DNA of 5,079 bases from Bacteroidales bacterium (GTDB lineage: Bacteria; Bacteroidota; Bacteroidia; Bacteroidales; JAADJA01), in NCBI GenBank assembly GCA_021106665.1, contig JAIOTR010000431.1, forward strand, positions 1 through 5,079, given 5' to 3'. Below are positions 1 to 5,079 of this stretch, one piece after another (the first letter of the stretch is position 1; the number at the start of each line of letters is the position of its first letter). The position numbers and the translations under genes are program-made. The notes under the pieces are model-generated. The model saw only the letters and a program-made list of their open reading frames with translations, did no database searches and was not told the DNA's origin.

Positions 1-1812
1 GATGCATTTTCATTTTATAATCCTGTGGCTGTTAACGAACAAAATATACAGGAAGGAAAAAAACAGGAAATTATCGGAAGTTTAAAAGCCGACTTAAAAC
101 CTGTGGATTGGCTCACTGTTAGCACATTCTACAGCATTTCAAGAGGAAACGATCTGAAAGGATTTTACACATACAAAAACAGCCTGTTTAATGCAACGAA
201 TGGAGACAAAAATAAAACACACAATGGATATGCAAGAAAAGAAACCGAAGACCGCTACCGCCAGATGTTTGAAATTACCGGTTTATTTGAAAAGGATTTC
301 GTTGAGAAATTAAATGTTAAATTGTTGGCCGGTTATTCTTACCAGGAAGAAACAACAGACTGGTATAAGGCTGCCGGTGAAGGTTTCCTGACAGATGGCT
401 TCACTTATAACAATCTTGGCGCAGCTTCAGATATAATCGCCAACGAACATTCAGCTGATAGTTATAAAAAAGGGAATAAACTGGTTGGCTTTTTCGGAAG
501 GCTAAATCTGAATTGGGATGATGGAATATTCCTGGCAGCTAACTTCAGGAGGGATGGCTCAACCATGTTTGGAGAAAACAACAAATGGGGAAACTTTCCG
601 GGAATCAGTGCAGGCGTTGATATTACAAGGTGGGTTGAAATCCCTCAAGTAAACAGGTTGAAAGTACGAGGAGGTTATGGAGAAACGGGCAACCTGCCAA
701 AAGATCCATATTTCGCTCAAGATCTATGGAATGTAGCTCAGGGTGGAAATTTCTTTTACGAGGGTGAATATATACAGTCTTTTGAACCGGTACGGAACCC
801 AAATCCTGATCTTAAATGGGAGGTTAAAAAGGAACTTGGATTTGGAATTGATTTTGCCTTGTTGAATTACAGACTCGGTGGTTCAATTGATTATTTTAAA
901 AGTAACGGTACAGATTTGATACTGGAATATGACGTTCCTGTTGCACCACCGCATTTTACTGACAAAAAATGGATGAATGTGGGTGAACTGGAAAACTCGG
1001 GATTGGAATTTGTTATTAATTATAAGGTTTTGCAATCCGGTGAATTTAAATGGACAACAGATTTCAATTTTACCTATTACATCAGTACAAAAATGATAGA
1101 TATTTCCAATCCATATATTGAAGCAGGTAGTGACAGGTTTTATGGAGAACTCGGAGCACCTAACTTAACCGGTGTAAGGACTATCCTGGCCAGTGATACA
1201 GTAGGTAAGAATGATGTAGGCCAGATAATTGCCCCGATTTATATGGGTGTTGATTCAGCAGGCAACAAAATATACAAAGATGTAAATGGTGATGGAGTTT
1301 TTAATCCGGAAGATGATTATGAAATTGTTGGTAGTGGCTTACCTGATTTTACCCTTGGGTGGGGAAATACTTTTACATATAAAAACTTCTTCTTAAATTT
1401 CTTCCTACGGGGTGTATTCGGCCATTCTCTGGTTAATGTTAATAATGCCCGATACGGAGATCCCATTACAATTGATATGCAAAGTGGAATGGGTATTACA
1501 CTCGATTACATTGATACTGAAGATGGCATACAATACTCCGATGTTCATGTTGAAAAAGCTGATTTTGTCAAATTGGATAATTTTGCCATAGGTTACAACT
1601 ATAATTTACCTGAAAACAAATATGTCACCAGTATTAAATTTTATGTCTCCGGACAAAACCTGTTTACCATTACCGGTTATTCAGGTGTAGATCCCGAAGT
1701 CAGGTATGGAGACAAAAACGATAATGATAACCCACTGGCACCGGGTATTGACAGGCAAACAACTTACTTCAGCACACGATCATTTACTGCAGGGATAAAC
1801 GTATTATTTTAA
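1..1812 (+). CDS. SusC/RagA family TonB-linked outer-membrane transporter, C-terminal part (5' end outside the window)
   Basis: Outer-membrane beta-barrel importer that moves an oligosaccharide or oligopeptide into the periplasm using TonB/ExbBD energy, with a SusD-type lipoprotein as its lid. The frame is open from base 1, so the gene enters from upstream; the GTG at 25 is only an internal valine. The 603 visible codons are mostly barrel; full-length members are about 1,000 residues, so the signal peptide, CarboxypepD_reg-like domain, TonB box and plug are missing. Family landmarks in order: R-R-D-G-S-T-M-F-G followed by W-G-N-F-P (about 547-600), L-K-V-R-G-G-Y-G-E-T-G-N (658-693), N-P-N-P-D-L-K-W-E (about 799-825), N-V-G-E-L-E-N-S-G-L-E-F (976-1011), an Asp/Asn-rich D-V-N-G-D-G loop resembling a calcium-binding loop (1279-1317), S-G-Q-N-L-F-T-I-T-G-Y-S-G-V-D-P-E (about 1648-1700), and a terminal phenylalanine typical of outer-membrane barrels. 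The substrate cannot be told from sequence. The family call is very secure. Confidence 0.96.
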   Translation, partial: DAFSFYNPVAVNEQNIQEGKKQEIIGSLKADLKPVDWLTVSTFYSISRGNDLKGFYTYKNSLFNATNGDKNKTHNGYARKETEDRYRQMFEITGLFEKDFVEKLNVKLLAGYSYQEETTDWYKAAGEGFLTDGFTYNNLGAASDIIANEHSADSYKKGNKLVGFFGRLNLNWDDGIFLAANFRRDGSTMFGENNKWGNFPGISAGVDITRWVEIPQVNRLKVRGGYGETGNLPKDPYFAQDLWNVAQGGNFFYEGEYIQSFEPVRNPNPDLKWEVKKELGFGIDFALLNYRLGGSIDYFKSNGTDLILEYDVPVAPPHFTDKKWMNVGELENSGLEFVINYKVLQSGEFKWTTDFNFTYYISTKMIDISNPYIEAGSDRFYGELGAPNLTGVRTILASDTVGKNDVGQIIAPIYMGVDSAGNKIYKDVNGDGVFNPEDDYEIVGSGLPDFTLGWGNTFTYKNFFLNFFLRGVFGHSLVNVNNARYGDPITIDMQSGMGITLDYIDTEDGIQYSDVHVEKADFVKLDNFAIGYNYNLPENKYVTSIKFYVSGQNLFTITGYSGVDPEVRYGDKNDNDNPLAPGIDRQTTYFSTRSFTAGINVLF

Positions 1813-1834
1813 GAAATTATAAAATTATATAATC

Positions 1835-3379
1835 ATGAAAAGAGCATCATTATTACTAAAAATATTAGCTATAGTTTTCTTTATGGGTATTCTGCATCAA
1901 TCGTGCACCGATCTGGATGAAGAAGTATATTCTGACTTAACAGGTGAAAAATTATTTGAAAATCCTGACAATTTAATATATGTATTTGGTAAAGCATATA
2001 CAAATTTGTACTGGTTAGTTGGCCATAAGTACGGAATGGTTGGTATGGATGCAGGTACAGATATGATGTGTGTACCTCAACGTGGCGGTGACTGGTACGA
2101 TGGCGGCGAATGGCACAGGTGGCACAGGCATACATGGTCACCCACAGATGCTTATATGTCGCACTGGTGGAATATATTATTCGAGGGCGTGAGTACAATT
2201 AATCTATTATTGTTTCAATTCCAGTCTGTTGATGCAAATACTGATCAGGCCCAGTCAGAATTGAGAGCTTTAAGGGCATTATATTATTTATGGCTTATTG
2301 ATATATACGGCAATGTTCCAATTATTCCAACATTTGATGTTCCAACAGGTTACAAACCACCAACCGAACCAAGACAAAAGGTTTTTGAATTTATTGAGAG
2401 TGAATTAACAGATCCTTTTGTGGTTGACAATCTTTCTAAAGAAACAGGTTTTTCATTTTACAGCCGCATAAATTATTATGCTGCACAAATGATCCTTGCC
2501 AAATTATACCTGAATGCCGAGGTTTATATAGGAGCATCAAGGTGGACTGAAGCGCTTGAAGCTTGTAATGCAATAATAGACGATGGAGTTTACAGCCTTG
2601 AAGCAGATTATTTTGAAAATTTTGTGGGAGATGCTACCAGTTCACCTGAACATATTATTGGTGTTCCGTATGACCAGATATTAGCTGAAGGATTCGAGGT
2701 ACATCTGTTCACGCTCCATTACAACCTTCAGGATAAGTATCAATTAGAAAGCGGTCCATGGAATGGTGTATGTTTCCAGGAATCAATATTTAATTCGTTT
2801 GATTCAACCGATTTACGCAGGAATGGTTTATTAAGCGGGCCACAATATGACAATGAAGGAAATCAAATTGAAGATCCCAGCTATGAAGCATTCCCAAATA
2901 TTCCATTCGATCCGGATGGTCCGGGTTTGAACCTGACACCTGAAATAAACATGCTTGAGCCCAGTTGTCTGAGGCAAGCCGGTACAAGAGTTGCAAAATG
3001 GCCGTTCATTGAAGGCAGTCCAAGGTATATGAGTAATGATTTTCCGATTTTCAGATATGCAGATTTGCTGCTGATGAAAGCGGAAATACTTTTGAGAAGC
3101 GGAGGAAGTACGGGCGATGCAGAAGCTTTGGTTAACGAAGTTAGAGCTAGAGCAAGTGCTGATCCTATTGCCGGATTAACCCTTGAAGAATTATTAGCAG
3201 AGCGTGGCCGCGAACTTTATGCAGAAGGACACCGCCGATCAGATATGATCAGGTTTGGTACATACCTGGATCCAAGATGGGAGAAAGATGAGGTTTCACC
3301 TGATTATGTGAAGTTATGGCCTGTACCTCAAAGTCAGATTGATGCTAACTCTAATCTTGTTCAGAACCCGGGATATTAA
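1835..3379 (+). CDS. SusD/RagB family nutrient-uptake surface lipoprotein
   Basis: Complete 514-residue lipoprotein, a normal length for the family. It should sit on the cell surface as the substrate-binding lid of the SusC-like barrel encoded 22 bases upstream. The start is the ATG at 1835, which gives a lipoprotein signal: basic M-K-R, a hydrophobic stretch to about residue 20, and lipidation Cys24 in H-Q-S-C. The residues before the Cys fit the lipobox only loosely, as is common in Bacteroidota. The following T-D-L-D-E-E is acidic, resembling the export signal of surface lipoproteins. The N-terminal SusD-like domain has an aromatic/His-rich segment (86-112) and the helical motif L-R-A-L-R-A-L-Y-Y-L-W-L-I-D-I-Y-G-N-V-P (143-162). 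The C-terminal SusD/RagB domain has F-P-I-F-R-Y-A-D-L-L-L-M-K-A-E (403-417), the E-R-G-R-E-L-Y-A-E-G-H-R-R-S-D-M-I-R-F-G helix (456-475), and the family ending W-P-V-P-Q-S-Q-I-D-A-N, then N-P-G-Y. No Shine-Dalgarno motif precedes it, as expected in this phylum. Ligand unknown. Confidence 0.97.
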   Translation: MKRASLLLKILAIVFFMGILHQSCTDLDEEVYSDLTGEKLFENPDNLIYVFGKAYTNLYWLVGHKYGMVGMDAGTDMMCVPQRGGDWYDGGEWHRWHRHTWSPTDAYMSHWWNILFEGVSTINLLLFQFQSVDANTDQAQSELRALRALYYLWLIDIYGNVPIIPTFDVPTGYKPPTEPRQKVFEFIESELTDPFVVDNLSKETGFSFYSRINYYAAQMILAKLYLNAEVYIGASRWTEALEACNAIIDDGVYSLEADYFENFVGDATSSPEHIIGVPYDQILAEGFEVHLFTLHYNLQDKYQLESGPWNGVCFQESIFNSFDSTDLRRNGLLSGPQYDNEGNQIEDPSYEAFPNIPFDPDGPGLNLTPEINMLEPSCLRQAGTRVAKWPFIEGSPRYMSNDFPIFRYADLLLMKAEILLRSGGSTGDAEALVNEVRARASADPIAGLTLEELLAERGRELYAEGHRRSDMIRFGTYLDPRWEKDEVSPDYVKLWPVPQSQIDANSNLVQNPGY

Positions 3380-3405
3380 TTATTCTTAAAATAGCACAAC
3401 AGTTT

Positions 3406-3437
3406 AAAAGCTGGCAGGAAATATCTGTCAGCTTTTT
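3406..3437 (+). terminator. Intrinsic terminator after the susCD-like pair
   Basis: A 12-bp stem (3406-3417 paired with 3425-3436) closes a 7-base loop (3418-3424). Every position pairs, with a single G-U wobble at 3414/3428. The left arm begins with A's and the right arm ends in a run of five T's (3433-3437), so the T-tract overlaps the stem base. It starts 26 bases after the susD-like stop codon and should end that transcript. The A/T flanks make it potentially bidirectional, but no opposing gene is present. Confidence 0.9.
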
Positions 3438-3698
3438 ATATTGACTATACGTTTGATTATGTTTTACCCTCAACCACACCCTGCACTGCCGATTTTCCTT
3501 TAGCCACCATTACAGAAAAAAGAACCGGTGACGGAATAAAACTATTTTTTGATTTTTTATTAAATCGTACAACCTTTTATTAATGTTTTCTTGTCTTTGT
3601 ATTTTGAATACAGGTTGATATAAATTCAAACTATGCGTTTCAAGTTTCTTAACACCAATCATTATTCCCATTATTTTACGATTCCAGAATAATTTATT
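3438..3698. other. Intergenic region between the susCD-like terminator and the C25 peptidase gene
   Basis: No convincing gene is seen in these 261 bases. A patch of more balanced base composition (about 3466-3535) contrasts with the AT-rich remainder. Read on the minus strand it contains a short ORF (3510 down to 3457, 17 codons, starting M-V-A-K-G-K and ending E-G-K-T). This may be chance, a gene remnant or part of a dispersed intergenic repeat. From 3540 to 3698 the DNA is strongly AT-rich, with T-tracts near 3545-3560 and a small perfect inverted repeat, GTATT-TTG-AATAC (3599-3611), about 90 bases before the next ATG. The promoter and leader of the C25 peptidase gene should lie in this interval. 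No tRNA or riboswitch fold was recognised by eye. Confidence 0.6.
3448..3455 (+). promoter_or_regulatory. Possible Bacteroidota-type -7 promoter element (weak)
   Basis: TACGTTTG matches the Bacteroidota -7 consensus TAnnTTTG exactly. It lies just after the terminator and about 245 bases before the C25 peptidase start. No clear TTTG-like -33 element sits at the expected distance upstream, where the terminator stem lies, and the implied leader would be long. An exact 6-of-6 match can arise by chance in DNA of this composition, so this is only a candidate. Confidence 0.2.
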
Positions 3699-5079
3699 AT
3701 GAAAAAAACAGTCATACTTGCGATAGTTACCATCATGCTTATTCCATTCATATTGAAGGCAGAATGGGTACCTCTGGATAAGAATAATACAACACAAAAA
3801 CCTCCGAATGTTACACTGATCAGTGATGACAATACCGGCACCATTCTTAAAATTGAAATATCTGGATTCGAACTAAAGGATTTCAGTTCCGGTGACCATA
3901 ATTATCAAATGATAGACCTGTTATCGGAATCATTTACCATCAATCCCGGCTATCCTGAATTACCTTACATAGCTAAGATACTCGCTATACCTGATCAGGC
4001 TGCTGTTTCAATTGAAGTACTGGAAACAGGAAAAATACAATCTTTTACCAATATATCACTGCCACCTGCAAGGGATAGCTGGCTCGAAGGGTCACCAGAA
4101 TCGCCTTATGTTGAAGATCAAGTTGCATATAGTTCCTTGAAAAGTTATCCTGCCGCATTTGCCCGGTTTGATCAACCATTCGTTTTTCGTGATTTTCGTA
4201 TTACACGGGTTTCTGTTTTCCCGATTCAATATTTGCCGGCAAAAAAAGAATTACAGGTGGTTAATTCTATTACTATCAGAATTAATTATGATGGAACCGG
4301 GGAAGTTGTAAATCCCAAAAATACAGATAGAAAACCAATTGCACCTTCTTTTGGGGAATTATATCGCAGTACTATTTTTAATTACCAGAATGTACTTGAT
4401 AATTTATATGGAGGTAAAGAAAACGGACATGAACTCATGCTTTGCATCATGCCCGACGATTTCTTTGCAAATTTTGAGACTTATGCTGAATGGAAAAGAC
4501 ATAGTGGAATAGATATTCATATGACGAAATTTAGTGATATTGGTGCAAACTCCACTAACCCCGACATCATCAAAAGCCATATTGCCGACGCCTACTTGAA
4601 TTGGGAGGTCACTCCTACCTATGTTTTACTTGTAGGTGATGCCGGAATCTTGCCTACCTACTCGAGTTATTCTATTGATGAAAACTTTTTTGTTGAAATT
4701 GTAGGAAATGATTATTTCCCTGAAATGATGATAGGAAGGTTAACCAACCAGAGTGATTACCAGATGCAGGTGATGATCAATAAGTTTCTGTTGTACGAGA
4801 AAACACCCTATACAGCCAGTACCGATTGGTTTAAAAAAGGAATATGCTGCTCAAATGATGACTATGCCTCACAAATTGAAACCAAACGTTTTGCAGCTGA
4901 ACGCATGTTGGTAGATGGACATTTTTTTTCAGTCGACACCATGATGAGTGATCCGGGATGCACATATAGCAATGCAGATGTGACAAATGCCATCAACGAA
5001 GGGAGAAGCTTTTTAAATTACAGGGGAGAAGGCTGGTCGTCCGGCTGGTGGGCTACCTGTACTCCTTTCACTACATCAC
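3699..5079 (+). CDS. Gingipain-like C25 family peptidase (N-terminal part) with Glu in place of the catalytic His
   Basis: The frame is open from the ATG at 3699 to the window end (460 codons plus one base), so the 3' part is missing. The start is supported by a Sec signal peptide: M-K-K-T, a hydrophobic core, likely cleavage after A21. Residues about 45-235 resemble the gingipain propeptide, with N-P-G-Y-P-E-L-P-Y (82-90) and L-A-I-P-D-Q-A-A-V (95-103). The C25 catalytic domain starts near 245 (E-L-M-L-C-I-M-P-D-D-F-F), followed by A-E-W-K-R-H-S-G-I-D-I (263-273), Y-V-L-L-V-G-D-A-G (308-316) and N-D-Y-F-P-E-M-M-I-G-R-L (337-348). These match known C25 proteins, which are exported and usually anchored or released through the type IX system by a C-terminal domain; that part is outside the window. 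The motif normally reading N-Y-x-G-H-G, with the catalytic His, reads N-Y-R-G-E-G here (Glu444, bases 5028-5030). The cysteine expected some 30 residues later is not covered. The protein may therefore be an inactive homologue or a variant subgroup. It is separated from the susCD-like pair by a terminator and is probably transcribed alone or with downstream genes. Confidence 0.9.
   Translation, partial: MKKTVILAIVTIMLIPFILKAEWVPLDKNNTTQKPPNVTLISDDNTGTILKIEISGFELKDFSSGDHNYQMIDLLSESFTINPGYPELPYIAKILAIPDQAAVSIEVLETGKIQSFTNISLPPARDSWLEGSPESPYVEDQVAYSSLKSYPAAFARFDQPFVFRDFRITRVSVFPIQYLPAKKELQVVNSITIRINYDGTGEVVNPKNTDRKPIAPSFGELYRSTIFNYQNVLDNLYGGKENGHELMLCIMPDDFFANFETYAEWKRHSGIDIHMTKFSDIGANSTNPDIIKSHIADAYLNWEVTPTYVLLVGDAGILPTYSSYSIDENFFVEIVGNDYFPEMMIGRLTNQSDYQMQVMINKFLLYEKTPYTASTDWFKKGICCSNDDYASQIETKRFAAERMLVDGHFFSVDTMMSDPGCTYSNADVTNAINEGRSFLNYRGEGWSSGWWATCTPFTTS

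Noticed and set aside
25..27. GTG at 25 as the start of the SusC-like gene
   Set aside because: The same frame is open to base 1, and the protein lacks a signal peptide, plug and TonB box if started here. The gene clearly begins outside the window.
1816..1833. AT-only inverted repeat (ATTATA / TATAAT) in the susC-susD gap
   Set aside because: Six A-T pairs with a 6-base loop would be very unstable and are expected by chance in such AT-rich sequence. It is unlikely to be a terminator or operator.
1881..2198. Minus-strand ORF of 105 codons
   Set aside because: It lies wholly antisense to the well-supported SusD-like gene, its translation shows no recognisable family or signal features, and it is explained as a shadow frame.
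2790..2996. Minus-strand ORF of 68 codons
   Set aside because: It is antisense inside the SusD-like gene, with no family resemblance and no independent start context.
3459..3503. Plus-strand 14-codon ORF (M-F-Y-P-Q-P-H-P...) as a leader peptide
   Set aside because: It is very short, with no downstream attenuator-like hairpins before the C25 gene and no amino-acid bias that fits a known leader. Chance is the simpler explanation.
3592..3606. Possible -7 promoter elements near TGTCTTTG (3592-3599) and TATTTTG (3600-3606)
   Set aside because: Each departs from TAnnTTTG by one base or by spacing, and neither has a TTTG-like -33 element at about 19-21 bases upstream. They are not distinguishable from background in this AT-rich stretch.
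3510..3797. Minus-strand ORF of 95 codons across the intergenic region and the start of the C25 gene
   Set aside because: It overlaps the signal-peptide region of the C25 gene on the opposite strand. Its translation is Lys/Ile/Phe/Arg-rich, as expected from AT-rich non-coding DNA, and shows no domain.

Overview
The window looks like chromosomal DNA from a member of the Bacteroidota, probably Bacteroidales or Marinilabiliales-like; the exact order is inference. The evidence is a SusC/SusD (RagA/RagB) gene pair, a gingipain-family (C25) protease, AT-rich gene starts without a Shine-Dalgarno motif, and moderately AT-rich coding sequence. All three genes are on the + strand, and both outer genes are cut by the window edges.

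Layout. Positions 1-1812 hold the C-terminal part of a SusC/RagA-type TonB-dependent outer-membrane transporter; its N-terminal carboxypeptidase-like domain, TonB box and plug lie upstream of the window. After 22 bases comes a complete SusD/RagB-type surface lipoprotein (1835-3379, 514 residues). The two are almost certainly cotranscribed and form the usual barrel-plus-lid complex that imports oligosaccharides or oligopeptides. A strong intrinsic terminator (3406-3437) ends this unit 26 bases after the susD-like stop codon, so no surface glycan-binding protein or degradative enzyme follows in the same operon. The next 261 bases (3438-3698) are intergenic, AT-rich at the 3' end and richer in GC in the middle. 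They probably contain the promoter and leader of the last gene.

From 3699 to the window end runs the 5' part of a secreted C25 (gingipain-like) peptidase: signal peptide, gingipain-type propeptide, and most of the N-terminal part of the caspase-like catalytic domain. No stop codon interrupts its 460 visible codons.

The most notable observation is in this third gene. The family's 'N-Y-x-G-H-G' motif, which carries the catalytic histidine, reads N-Y-R-G-E-G here, with Glu at residue 444. This suggests an inactive or mechanistically altered C25 subgroup. The expected cysteine lies beyond the window, so its state cannot be judged. The pairing of a RagAB-like importer with a gingipain-like protein recalls the Porphyromonas gingivalis protein-feeding system. 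The terminator between them, however, argues that they are separate transcription units, and any functional link is inference.
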